Source: Larix sibirica (lineage: Eukaryota > Streptophyta > Pinopsida > Pinales > Pinaceae). Taken from it: a stretch of DNA of 60,901 nucleotides. Shown piece by piece: positions 12,790-23,306 of this stretch (position 1 is the stretch's first letter; each line of letters begins with the position of its first letter). The stretch covers positions 1-60,901 of the forward strand of contig NWUY0304726324.1 in the NCBI GenBank assembly GCA_004151065.3, read 5' to 3'. The position numbers were made by a program, and so were the translations under genes. A model generated the notes under the pieces. The model ran no database searches and had not been told where the DNA came from. It was given only the letters and a program-made list of their open reading frames with translations.

Positions 12790-13165
12790 GGTATTTTTTA
12801 TAGAGAATCAAATTGAGTTTGAGATCTCAATGAGTCTGGTGCTACCCCAATAAGTATCAATTTGACTGAACAATAATGTTGGGCGTTTTTTTTTTTATAT
12901 ACGTTCTACTCTACCCTAACGTCTTGCCTACAAAAAATGTTTGGTGTTGTTGGAGATGGAAGCACATAAGCTTATTTCTCGTAGTCGGAAGAGGCTAAGG
13001 AGTGCAAGTTCTCTTTGTTCTGCCCCACTTTTAAGCTTCTAAGCAATGGTTCCAGCGGTCAATCTAAAAAACCTTTCCCAAACGCGTATTTAATAAATAA
13101 AAGTGGTGTTGTTAGTAGTTCCAAAGGTATGATGATCCATCTGGGTTCAAGAACTCGAAATCAAT
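12790..13165 (+). repeat. Member of the repeat family at 21.7 and 24.6-25.0 kb
   Basis: The segment ending in CATCTGGGTTCAAGAACTC near 13138 matches the same word near 25007. It is preceded in both places by a T-rich stretch and GGTATG. Upstream, AACGCGTATTT-ATAA here corresponds to AAGCGCATTTTCATAA at 24950. The copies at 21.7-22.05 kb are on the opposite strand. Confidence 0.55.
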
Positions 13166-13679
13166 ATACTTACTTACGTTGATATGCAATGAGGGCAGCT
13201 GAGCATTGAGAATGAGGTGAACTGCCTGTTGATTTTTTCTTTATTAGGATTACCTACCATAAGTTCTTTGACCGGGGGTGATTAGACCATCAAGACTATA
13301 AACAGCTGTTACTCAAAATAAGGTGGTAAGAACTTAAATTGAAGGAAGCTGGTAGGGAGAAGCTGGAAGGAAGCTAGGTTTAGAGTTATATAGGGCAGGT
13401 TTCAGGATCGGTGGATGGAGGAAGGTCTAAGGCTATAGCTTTCTTTCTAAGAAGGCGACTACAGCGCTCTACAGCTATAGTAGACTACTTACAGCTACAG
13501 ACTACTGCTTGTCTCTAGAGCTATTACATACAATAAGGATAGTCTCACGTATGTTCTATACCCTCGACCCTACACCTCACTTACGCCTAGGATCACGAGG
13601 TATAAATTTGGATTTAAGGAATGAATTGTCAATTTCGGGTGCATTATAAGTAGTATCATCCATCGGTTAAAAAAGCTAC
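13166..13679. other. No gene; short CTACAG-rich tract
   Basis: No recognisable coding frame. CTACAGCTATAG-type words repeat between 13430 and 13510. Confidence 0.35.
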
Positions 13680-14125
13680 GATAAGACATGGACTCCTGGC
13701 ATTGAATATCGGGCATTGAGTAGCAGCATCAACATTTGGATGGACACCTGGTATCAACTCGTAGCAGCATGTAGTATCAGCATAAACTCTAGAATAAACT
13801 ATTGGAGCAACACCTGAAATTTACTCCTGGGATTGATTACATTGTCACCTGACATCGACTCAGCTATTGGCTGACTGGCAGTGACAGTGTGTGGTATATG
13901 AGGGGCTATCGTTTCCCAAAGAGAGAAAAAGAAAAGAAAATAATCTATTTCCACCTGGCATTGAAACCAGGCATGGACTACCAGCAGCGAGTACCTAGAA
14001 TAGACACACACCTGTATCAGTGGCTATAAACAATGATGGACTATTTGCTGACCGGCTTGCAATGACCTCCTGGCTCTTACTGGCTATTGTCGACCACAGG
14101 CGGCTATGATCGGCAATTATGAACA
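13680..14125 (+). repeat. CCTGGCATTGACT / CTATGATCGG minisatellite, plus copy
   Basis: Units of roughly 20-25 bases carry CTGGCATTGA-, CTATTGGCTGACTGGCA and GGCTATGATCGGCAAT. The word AATGACCTCCTGGC near 14062 reappears in reverse complement near 41365, and related words lie at 33.65-33.79 kb (plus) and 37.69-37.76 kb (minus). One family is therefore present in both orientations. Confidence 0.6.
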
Positions 14126-14920
14126 TGGGGGGCGTTTTCTCTCCTCTCGGGTATGCCGTGATGTTGAACTAAATCTGTTCTTTCTGACGGTAAGTCCTTA
14201 CCTTTTGTCTGGTTTCATCCTGCCCGGCTAATAAATCAATATCACGTATGATTACAACTTGGCTCCTCTCTCTTATGGTGGGGGAACATTGTTCCTACCT
14301 CGATCGACTGAATGCTATGATGAGGCGTTACATATGGTGATTCACTATTTGAGCTTCATACGCAACTGACAGTGGCTTTACGAGTCATTACACATATAGT
14401 TTCCTCATCACGTGATACCCGCTACAAAAAAAACCACACATGGTATGGGGTCGACACTGTTAAGTGAGTGAGTCGCACACAGCTATAACATACACCCATT
14501 TCACCCATTGATATGCCAAATGAGATATTTATTATGTTCCCATGTTCCCAGCAGAATACATTGAGCCTTGTTGTTTACTTACGAGCATTTCTATTTAGGC
14601 ATTTACTGCCATACGATAAAGAGGTAACCATCACAACATACTCGAGAGATAAGTCCCACGTCACAGGAAGGATACCCGCCGTTAAGCAACCATGCCCCGT
14701 TCAACATCACACCCATACCCGAGAAAAGCAAAAAGTACCCATCATGCATGGGAGACCCAAGAGAGTGAGTTCCCCATACCCCTCACGAAACTTACCAATA
14801 CGAAAAAATTGTTCCTACCTCGAATGGATCGAAGGAATGACGATACGTTACATACGTTGATTCCATATTGGAGGATCATACGCAATAGTGGCTATACGAT
14901 TCGTTCACAAATTGGTTATA
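14126..14920 (+). repeat. Dispersed repeat (TTGTTCCTACCTCGA / GTTACATA), two local copies
   Basis: ATTGTTCCTACCTCGA occurs near 14290 and 14808. Each is followed by an ACGTTACATA-TTGATTC-like segment and then by CATACGCAA. Diverged versions lie at 32.89-33.18 kb and 37.96-38.47 kb. The two overlapping plus frames here (14513-14860 and 14692-15072; 115 and 126 codons) look like repeat by-products without a known domain. Confidence 0.6.
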
Positions 14921-15399
14921 CCAAAAAAAAGATATATCCCCCTTACCCCTTCTGTCACTTAGAAAAGCCGCCCTGTGTGTGTGTCCCGCTTGCTACTTAC
15001 TTTAGTGCCCGCTTCCCTCCTCTCTCCCGCTACTTATGTGTCCCACCCGATCTAAAGACTTTATCTCCATAGGCTATGGAACATATTTCACCATACAAAG
15101 ATAAGCTATAACTACAGAGTCACAATAGAACCTCATGCTACAAGTTGAACTAGAACTTTTAGCTACACAAGCAAGCTCCTACGTCGGCTATGAAATACTA
15201 CAATTATATTGGTTACTGGTGAGCTTGGTCATCCCATACGAACTCAATTTTTTGCTGTAAGAGGTGCAAGAACCCATGGGTGCACGTGGCGTAATTAGGG
15301 ATGAACCAATGTAGGAAATTGGCTTTGCCTTTAAGGCTCGGCAACTGGCGCAGAGTCAGGCGGGGGGGGTGGGGTAGGGGAGTAGTTTTCACTTATGGC
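14921..15399. other. No feature recognised; G-rich run
   Basis: No gene seen. A G run of eight (15363-15370) lies just beyond the 3' end of the gypsy relic. Confidence 0.4.
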
Positions 15400-16200
15400 T
15401 TTTACTTTTAAGGGATCGATGGTGATTCCTTACTGGTATATAAGGAATCCAAAAAGGCATCCAGTCGGGACATAGAAGACACCTTTAATAGGGTTCAAGT
15501 GAATGTTGTACTAACGAAATTGTGAGAACACAGTGCGTAGGTATTCTAGGTGGTGTGAACATTTATTCAATTAAGCGATGAGGTCATTGAGATAAGCCAG
15601 GATGATGTGAGCTAGATTATGCAACATATAGAAAGAAAATGGCATGTTGGAATGTGGCTCCAACATTCTTTACTCCAAAGGGCATGACATGATATGCAAA
15701 AGTTATCCAAGGGGTGGTGAAAGTTGTCTTGTACTGATCCGTGTGACGAATCCAAATTTGGTGGTACCCTGAGAGCCCATCCATGATGGAGAGGACCTCC
15801 TGGCCTACAAATACATTAATGACTTTTTGATGAAGGGGGTTGGAAAATTGTCTTTGGGACAAGCCTGATTCAGGTCACGGTAGTCGGTACAAATGAGGAT
15901 GGCTTATTGCTTTTTGTTCACATGGATGGGATTAGAAACCCATGAAGTGTATGTTATTTTATAAATTAACCCTACTTTCCAATGCACCCAAGCAAACACA
16001 TCACGAAAACTTTTGGAAATGTTCTTTGTAAGCTGAAACATCCTTGGGGGAACATGCAGCTCCAATAAGTATGTTTTCTGTAACGTCCAGTGTAACACGA
16101 ATATCCACATTTATGGTAGGAAAATGTTATCCATGTTGCCTTCCTTGAAGGCATATGGGGCAGGAATGAGGTTTTTGAACCAATCTACATAACCATGGGG
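15400..16200 (-). pseudogene. Ty3/gypsy reverse transcriptase relic
   Basis: Read right to left, this encodes broken pieces of a plant Ty3/gypsy Pol, which in a live element copies the RNA genome into DNA. A pre-RT segment with RDVFAWV (about 16000-16020) comes first, followed by WVSNPIHVNKKQ and a stop, then TDYRDLNQACPKDNFPTP (about 15835-15890). After a frameshift comes MDGLSGYHQI at 15755-15784 and TTPWITFAYHVMPFGVKN-GATFQ. After another frameshift comes ILAYLNDL, where the usual Y-x-D-D catalytic box reads YLND at 15583-15594. The segment HLNPIKGVFY and a GITIDPLKV-like block close the domain. In-frame stops, at least two frameshifts and the lost catalytic aspartate make it non-functional. 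A stretch between DVFAWV and WVSNP appears deleted. Family assignment is firm; the clade is not. Confidence 0.88.
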
Positions 16201-17745
16201 GATTAAATACTTGGCCTCGACAGTACTAGTCAGAAGGGGTATAAGAGGTGAAAAGAATCCTAAGGGATAAAGTCGGAATGATTATGTATATCATCCCACA
16301 GTAGTAAGGAGCCATTATTGCTTTTAGAATATATTTGTTAAAATGGAAGATGTGAGTACTAGGGTTGGGGGTATGATCAGATACTGGGGGGGAGAATGAG
16401 TGTCCCAGCTACTACCATATTTATGTTTTAAAGACTTAACCGATGAGGAGACAACACAAATGGAGTGGGGTTTCAACCATGCTAAAGTGGATGATGCACC
16501 AAGAGGAGGTTTACCCATGTCAATGCCTAAGTACAATGAAGGGTAATCGTAGTACGTGGAACCTACTTACGTAGAAATGTAATAGGATGATATGAAGAGT
16601 TAGAGCCTTAACAAAACATTTGATCGTAGCATAGTAAGATGAGAATGGAATGATAAAATAAGGTGAGGGAGGATGGTGTTGTCCTTCTTTGTGAGGCTGG
16701 TGAACTTGGCAGAAGTTTCGCTGTTAGGTTACAGACTATGGCATAAGGTTAAGGGGTTACAGGCAACAGGCTCCTTCGTTATCCATCCATAACACGCTAA
16801 CTCCACTACTGCCTACTATACTAACAGGTTGGACTTATATAGCAGGTTTTCTTTATCTCTTTCAAAGAGGTCCCGTGGTATAGGCTTCAAACCCGCACAA
16901 TGGCCTTTATCACGTGTTTTATATTAAGATAAGCTTTCAAAATACTCCTTTCTGGGCTTCTTTCCGTCTTTAAAGTAATTGTAAGGCGGGTGCTCTCTTA
17001 TAGAGGGAACCTTTCAAGGCATCACCCACCACCAACCACGTGCTGGAGTTTTCATGACGATAAAACGCTCGCAAATAGCCATTCATACAGGTCATTGGCC
17101 TCATGGTCATAACGAAAAACAGTAAGCAAGCGATCTCAGGGTCAGAAGCGAACATGGGTTGAAAGCTCTTATAGGACGCATAGAATCAGAAATGAAATAG
17201 TATAATGGGGAAATAAGAAAGTGACTTTAAAACGCGCTAAGAAGTAGTTCGCCATTAAGGAAGGCGGTTTTTCATTCATCCGTGAATCTAACTTAACCCT
17301 TATGTTTGGAGGAAGGATGGCCTCTCGAGCCAGGAAGGAAGGCTTACTTAAAGGAAAGCTATTTAAACCATTCTACCGGAACTAGGAAAGCAAGGAATTC
17401 AAAAGGTTAAGCTCGTTGGTACTCCTATTGACCCGGAGGAAAAAAATAGAGGTAAGGACTTATGCTATGAGTAAGGACTCATAAAATATCCTAAGCAGGA
17501 AGGACATTATTACAGGCTAATAGGCAACTCAACAACTCATTAAGCCAGTGTCCAGCCAAAGAAATGAATGGTAACCGACCACTCCTCAACAGGTAATAAC
17601 AACCCATTCAGTTGCAATCTGAGGCTTCTTAAGGATGTATTTATCATGGAGAAGTTACGGAGAAATATAGATATAAACTGCTCCTCCGTTATCCGTTAAT
17701 CGTTGGTGTTACGGAGTTGTTTACAATAAAATGACTATGTTAATC
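16201..17745. other. No gene; possible upstream gypsy sequence to about 16560
   Basis: From 16201 to about 16560 the minus strand may continue the gypsy polyprotein upstream of RT, but I see no motif that proves it. The rest holds no recognisable coding frame. Confidence 0.35.
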
Positions 17746-17749
17746 ATTT

Positions 17750-18580
17750 CCAATTAATGAGATAGGTCAATTAGCGAGATAGCTCTTGGTAGGTCTCGAG
17801 ATAATCGTAGATATCGGGATAATAATAGGTCTAGGTCTCGGGATGACCTCACAGACAGTAGGATTATATAGAACAGATTTAGATACTTACCTTGGTAATA
17901 GATAACCTTAGTTATAAATATCTATAACATTTATGACTTCGATAGAATAAAATTGGAAAATAAAGGCTCGTAAATAACTCTAGCTAGCTCTATAGGTTTT
18001 TATCTCCAATCGAGGACTATATTAACCTCATCTCATGCTTATTATATTGCTAGCTCTAAGGGGGTCATACCTCTCTTAGGACGGTTATCCTTCCATGGCT
18101 CTTAGGGCGGTCTCTCCACGGCTCTTAGGCGCATATTCAAATTGATGACTTCATTTCAGTTATTCAAAAACGTAGTAATTAAGCCACATTGGAGTAAGGG
18201 GAAACTACAGCATACTCTATCACTTTAAGATAGGATCTATCATGCCTACCCTATTTCACTTTAACTAAGCCTTACCTTAGATAGCCTTAGTAAAATATAT
18301 TGGAATAACCTTACCCCTATAACTAGATCTTTAAGGACTAGCTATTTAAGGGAAACAAATAGAAGACCTGACAACCTTATTTATAAGGGGAAGTTTGGAT
18401 CAGTTATCCTTGTGTAATTACATATAGAATTTATCCCTGTAAAAACCTCTCATAAGCTTGAAAGGCTAGTTAAACCTATTTTTTTTTTAACAGAAAAAAC
18501 TCATGCTCTCTGACCTTAGGGTGCTTCCTGACCTTAGTATGCTTTATGACCTTAAGGCTGTCGTACTGCTTATGACAAAT
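17750..18580. repeat. AT-rich tract with three short minisatellites
   Basis: TAGGTCTCGRGATAAT-type words recur at 17790-17855. GGCTCTTAGG(G)CGGT-type words recur at 18050-18130. CTGACCTTAGGGTGCTT-type words of about 20 bases recur three to four times at 18509-18575. Between them is AT-rich DNA with no coding frame. Confidence 0.5.
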
Positions 18581-18804
18581 ATCAGATAATTCTGTAAAAA
18601 GAACCATCTTTATTCTCCTCGGGAAGGTAGGCGGGAGTTGTGGGGTGGATGGCAGATTAGGAAGGTAGCGGAAGCTGGTGGGTGAAACATAAAAGATGGA
18701 TCGATGCTGCTGCTTTCAAAACCTAATGTTTCAGATAATCTCGAGATAATTTTAATACAGCTCATTATATATGATTCACCAGTTTAAGAAGGAGGGAGGA
18801 GAAT
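18581..18804. other. No feature recognised
   Basis: Short spacer without a coding frame or clear repeat. Confidence 0.4.
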
Positions 18805-19055
18805 GGCCCATGAGCAGCATTGGAACCAGATAATTCCAGCATTCCCCGGAGCATTTCCAGCATCAGTCAGACAAGGGCAGTTGGACACGGGATTCCTATC
18901 AGAAGTCAAACCAGATTCCCGAGAGCATTCTCAGCAGTTGAAATGGTCATTAGGAAACGTTCATTCCCATCATCAGTTGAGCACGGGTCATCAGTCGGAC
19001 ACGGGCATTCCATCAGCAGTTGGGCAGAGTTAGTCCAAGCAGTAAGTTCCATACT
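18805..19055 (-). repeat. Inverted copy of the 8.1-8.6 kb minisatellite
   Basis: The plus strand shows CAGTTGGACACGGG, CATCAGTTGAGCACGGG, GAGAGCATTCTCAGCAG and GGGCATTCCATCAGCAG. Their reverse complements are the words that build the 8.1-8.6 kb array. Two overlapping plus frames of 76 and 82 codons (18803-19033, 18820-19068) stay open because of the repeat, and I do not call either a gene. Confidence 0.6.
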
Positions 19056-20399
19056 TGCATTAGAGTGAAAGCCGAGTGCTACCTTGGGAAGACGTTGTCT
19101 CCATTCTCTTCAAACCAGAAACTAGTACCCTTCCTTGACATCAAATTAGAATAGGCATATTTTTTTGTTCCAACCAAACTTCTTTGTGCCTGCCCCGACC
19201 GAACAACCTGAGGCCATGGATATAAACTAAACAATATTATTTTATGGTGGTAATGTAAGAAATCAAATACAATATGGGGGGGAACTTGCGGATTAGAGCT
19301 CCCAGAGCTTCCATGGATTATCCCCACCAATAGGAAACTATTAGCTTCCAAGTTGTAATACTAGCCCTACTAACTACAATTAGTCTAGTATATTACCGTA
19401 TGCCCTAAGATAATATTTCATATTTATATTACTTAGACAAAGTGAAACGTATATATCGGGTATAATATGTATATATTTTTTCCGTTCTTTAGCTTATGAA
19501 CTCATTGCAACGAACAGCTACACTTAGTTTAATGGATAATGCATTAAACCGGCCAGCAACACATAATATTACTTCGTCCGATGGAGCACATCCCCAATCT
19601 GTTGGCCGTCGATCAATTGCTAAAGCATATCTGTAACCGGCGGAACCACTCTTATTCTTTGTTAGTCCCGACTATAACATACCATAAATAGTATGTAGTC
19701 AGAGGAACAGCAAGCTTATTACTAACTATATATTGCTTATGGCTTATTGCTTAAGGTTAAAGGTAAAAGGCTAAGGCTTCTGTTGGATTTGTTGGACTTA
19801 CTTGGTGGGCTTGGGTAAAGGTGAAGTAAAAAGTTTGAATTTCTCCCAACAAGCATTTATTATTTATTTCTTTTTCATTTATGCCACCATTCATTGCCCC
19901 GTCTGCTGGACGAGCTCTCTTACCTTATTCATTCTTTATTTTGGTTTCTTTCTAAGAAATTAGATAAGTAGGCACACCTATAATTCTTTTCTACAATAAT
20001 AGTGGTCATTAAATCCACCCACTCCAGTTCTATTCCTAATTGCCAGGCCAGGATGCATATATAGCTATCCAGTAATGCAAATAAATAATATAGGCGTGGG
20101 AGGCTCCGAGGCCTTTTCTTGAAGCCTTGAAGTCACATTCATTAATTATTAGTCGATATTTTTAGACTATATTGGTAGGAAAGGGGGTTATCCCCCGAGA
20201 TAAGCAGTAATGAGGCTTTGAACCTATAATTAGCTTTGAACCCGTAGGCGAGGTAGCGAGGGTGAGAGGTTAAGAGGTCAAGATGGTGTATCCCGTCACT
20301 TAAGGCAAGTTTATTGAAATTCACCCGAAAGCCATCCAGTTTATAAGTCATTATAGGAAAGGGCAGGGGGGGGGCGTGAGTCATTTGGCGTGTCAACAA
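19056..20399. other. No feature recognised
   Basis: No known coding motif on either strand. The 90-codon (19079-19351) and 88-codon (20142-20408) minus frames match no family I know. Confidence 0.4.
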
Positions 20400-20545
20400 A
20401 TTCCGCATTTACCACTTTTATAAACAAGGGTGCGGTAGCACGCTCGTCCCTAAAAGAGAAAGGCCACCTTTGATTACTTCATTTTCCACTCCAATAGGCC
20501 ACCTTCTAACTCTGAAATTGATCACTTTTACAAGGACAGGGCTCA
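20400..20545 (+). repeat. GCCACCTTT / ATTTACCACT minisatellite, copy 2
   Basis: Several degenerate units occur: CGCATTTACCACTTTTATAA, AGGCCACCTTTGATTACTTC and ATAGGCCACCTTCTAACTCT, the last followed by a GATCACTTTTA variant. The same unit structure occurs at 8.87-9.17 and 53.03-53.41 kb. Confidence 0.6.
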
Positions 20546-20579
20546 CCTGAGGGTAGGAGGGTGAGGGTTTTCACTCTCA

Positions 20580-21090
20580 AAATTACCGGCTACTCTGCTC
20601 TTGCTTTTTACCCTGTCTTCACTACTGCTGGTTCAACTTCAACTACTGCTACTGGCGGATATAGCTATCTATGTATCTGCCTCTCTAGCTAATAATGGTG
20701 ATCACACTGCTAGCTTTGCTACTGCTTCTAGGTTTCTATCTGGAACTGCGTCTTGATATGCTCCTGCTGCATCTTTAACAACCGGTTATGCCGCTGTTGG
20801 TTCTACTGCTGGATAACCTGAATCAATAGGATCGACTCATGGATCAATGGCTGCTAAATCAACAGGTTCAAGCTAAGAGCAGCTGGGTAAAGATCAGCTG
20901 TGACCTCTACTGATGGATATGCTGGTCTTGGATCGACTTATGTTACTGGTGCGTCTGGTTATGCTTCTGGTTAAACTGCTTCACCGACTGGATCTACTGG
21001 TTATGGTGCCTAGAATTGGCTCTGAAACTGGCGGCTCTAAATGGGCATCTGGAGGGGATGACATGAGCCTTGGACCTAAATCTCCAATTG
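20580..21090 (+). repeat. Decayed triplet-phased 21-bp minisatellite
   Basis: The clearest part (about 20930-21015) divides into consecutive 21-base units: GGATCGACTTATGTTACTGG(T), GCGTCTGGTTATGCTTCTGG(T), TAAACTGCTTCACCGACTGG(A), then a partial unit. Each begins or ends with Gly/Ser/Thr/Ala-type codons. Related GGTTCTACTGCTGG and ACTACTGCTACTGGCGG words extend back to 20600. In one frame the array reads as Ser/Thr/Gly/Ala/Tyr-rich peptide interrupted by stops. Either it descends from a repetitive protein gene, or it is a 3n-period minisatellite that looks coding. No intact ORF survives. Confidence 0.55.
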
Positions 21091-21689
21091 GAGAAACGAC
21101 TCGGTCTATAGGTTGATAGGACCTGTGCTTATCAATGCAGGCTCACTGACTTTAACTTATATATAGAGTGTACCAACTCCCCAACCCACCTCTTCTATTT
21201 ACTTTAACTCCCTCTCCTCGTATGGTGCATGGGGGAACTAAATCTCTCGGGTATTGCGTGATGAGGAAACTGGATGTGTGGAGTTTTTTATGTAAGTCAG
21301 CCGCCGACCAGCAAGCAATGGGTATTGTAGTTTTGGTTATGGGTTGACGGGTGCCATCCTCGGGTGTTATTGTCTCGCCTCAAAGCTAGCCGTGTTCGGA
21401 GAGAGGCTTCTCCACTTTCATGTTTGGAGAAGTCATCCAGAATCATACCCTTATAGTTTGGCACTCACTAGCCGTTGAATATTGGGATAAAACTTACAGA
21501 CCCTTCCCTTTGGTTTTACCCTGTGCTTCAAGCTTATTACAACTTTATACCTATTATATATATATGAATAAACGCCGTATCCAAATTTATAATACTTATA
21601 GAACATTGTTCTTTAATTTATTACCTTCCTACTGAATAACTGCTCTGCATAAGCGATTTTAGCCAGTTCAAGCAAGCCCAAATGCGAGT
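21091..21689. other. No gene; GGGTATTGCGTGATGA-type repeat word
   Basis: Near 21237-21262 the words GGGGGAACTAAAT and GGGTATTGCGTGATGA resemble GGGTATGCCGTGATGTTGAA at 14149 and GGGTATCCTGTGATGATGAA at 33954. This is a small dispersed repeat. The 71-codon plus frame at 21420-21635 shows no motif. Confidence 0.4.
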
Positions 21690-22050
21690 TCGCTGCGCCC
21701 CAGTAGACAGGAATAGCCTTCAGACCCTCAAACACCAATCTTTGATCAGGAAAATGTATATTTGAAAGCGTTTTTTAAATTGACCGGAACTACCCCAACA
21801 ATGACCCAACGAGCCGTTCGCATAATGCACTTAGAACAAGGTTTCACCTCACTGCTGCGCACCTCCTGCCACCTGCCTGATTAGATGGAATCTTCAATGC
21901 TGGAAATCTGCCATTTTGCTTAATTAAACAGAGATTTAGGACACCCGGCAGAAGATTAGGCCTCCGAACCTGTCCAACCCCAGTTGTTCTTTTTGAAAAT
22001 GGGCATTTCAACGCGTTTTTAGGATCGACCGGACACTCCGTGCCTGGTGC
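21690..22050 (-). repeat. Inverted copies of the 24.6-25.0 kb repeats
   Basis: CCTGTCCAACCCCAGTTGT near 21977, then GAAAATG and ATCGACCGG, match the reverse complement of 24650-24760. AATCTTTGATCAGGAAAATG near 21739 and CTACCCCAACAATG match the reverse complement of 24900-24990. The two halves keep related but not identical order, so the inversion is followed by later rearrangement or independent copying. Confidence 0.65.
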
Positions 22051-22562
22051 CTTTTGAAATAGGAAGTACAACGCGGAAGTAATAGGTGCAAATAAAAAGT
22101 GAAGATAAATATGTAGTTTCATCTGATCCCGGGTCTCTAGTTGTACCTCCAAAGCATTCATTCAAGTGGTCTAGGGTTAAAAGGTCTAGGTCTCTAGGTG
22201 GGTAGCGGACATTAACTGAAAGGCAGGTATATATATTCCTAGCAGTAAGGGGGTGCCCGCTAATGGATGAATCATATTGATAAGGCTCGGCCGGACCAGA
22301 AGTTAATAGTGATACCAAGAGTAATTAATAAAGTAAAGGCAAGGGATTTCTCGTTCCCTACTTGTCTTCCTCGTGTCCTTCCTCCTTTAAAGGCTGACTG
22401 AATGGGTTGGAAAGTCCATATAGTACTCCTCCGTCCACTCAACTAGGGTTTCGGTATCAAGGTAAAGGTTGTATCATCTAATCTAATCCCGACTCGGTAA
22501 GATCAGGTATAGTTCAGTAGCTATGAAGCTATTCCATGCAAGTAAGTAAGGGCAGGCAACAC

Positions 22563-23306
22563 TCACTCGTCCCTCGTCCTAAGGTGAAGGGTAGTAAGTT
22601 CAGGGTAAGGTGATCCGATCCTGCTGATAAAGTAAGGGTTGTTAATAGCTGTTCCCATGAAACGATTCCATCGAGTTGATTCTGCTAACAGGTCTAGTTC
22701 TAGCAGGTGGGAAGGAACAAAGACTAGGAGGTAGTGATTCAGGCTGATGGGTAGTATGGTGAAAGGTAAAGAGCAAGTATTCAGGTGGGTCTGATCCCGT
22801 TCGTTCTGAGAAGAGGGTCCTAATAGCTCCAAAGTTCTATTTGTTAAGGTGGGTAAATCGTTAGTGTTTAACCAACAAGTTCTGCTAGTGCCTCCCCTAC
22901 CCCTACAAGGTGTTCCTGGGTGAAGGTAATTAAGAGAAGGGGGGAGTAAGGTTGGCCAGTCTAATCCCGATCCGGATCCGATAGAGGCAGTAGCCATGAA
23001 GCTCTTCCATAGAATGTGACTAGGGGTAAAGGTAAGGTAGTTGTTAAATGTAATACATATATTTTCCTGGTGGACTGAATGGGACAGCCCTCCATGTTCT
23101 TCCGTTGAAGTTCGTGAATTAAGACTTATCCTTCCTTGTTTGCTTGGGTCGTGAAATACGTCGCGTAAAAGCTGCTCACAAGAAGTGGTCATATTATATA
23201 CGTAATAAGAGTGATTCCATCTCTCCATTCCATCCATCCATCTATGTTTCTGAAGTTCTGGCTTTAGTGAATCAATCCGGCAGTTCCGACGATCCCACAC
23301 CCACAA
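22563..23306 (-). CDS. Hypothetical 247-codon ORF, longest in window
   Basis: This ATG-started frame is about twice as long as any other open frame in the window. I recognise no domain, signal peptide, membrane segment or catalytic motif. The predicted protein is rich in Ser, Thr, Leu, Pro, Asn and His, with two CPPSL-free proline/serine segments in the middle and no obvious repeat of its own. It lies entirely inside an array of diverged DNA repeats, and the neighbouring repeat copies carry only short related frames (22019-22318, 23953-24171, 24412-24615, all minus). That suggests the frame is chance plus biased composition. Against this, at roughly 43% GC a stop is expected about every 17 codons, so 247 open codons is unusual. 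It could be a lineage-specific mitochondrial ORF or a decayed foreign segment. No promoter or partner gene is seen. Confidence 0.2.
   Translation of the reverse strand: MWVWDRRNCRIDSLKPELQKHRWMDGMERWNHSYYVYNMTTSCEQLLRDVFHDPSKQGRISLNSRTSTEEHGGLSHSVHQENICITFNNYLTFTPSHILWKSFMATASIGSGSGLDWPTLLPPSLNYLHPGTPCRGRGGTSRTCWLNTNDLPTLTNRTLELLGPSSQNERDQTHLNTCSLPFTILPISLNHYLLVFVPSHLLELDLLAESTRWNRFMGTAINNPYFISRIGSPYPELTTLHLRTRDE
23128..23300 (+). repeat. Repeat paired with 34832-34990
   Basis: Shared blocks in the same order: CTTCCTTG-TTG-TTGGG, GTGAAA-ACG, AGCT-CTCACAAGAAGT, TCATATTATATACGTAATAA and GGCAGTTCC. CATATTATATACGTAATAA here reads CATATTATATATGTAATAA in the other copy. The copies are in direct orientation 11.7 kb apart. 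Confidence 0.65.

Noticed and set aside
14513-15072. Two overlapping frames (115 and 126 codons) as genes
   Set aside because: They sit on a dispersed repeat whose other copies (33 and 38 kb) do not keep either frame open.
16201-16560. Further gypsy polyprotein upstream of the RT relic
   Set aside because: Some frames look compatible, but no conserved block could be named, so it was not annotated as coding.
18803-19068. Two overlapping plus-strand frames of 76 and 82 codons
   Set aside because: Both stay open because the underlying minisatellite lacks stop triplets; the related 8 kb array encodes different peptides.
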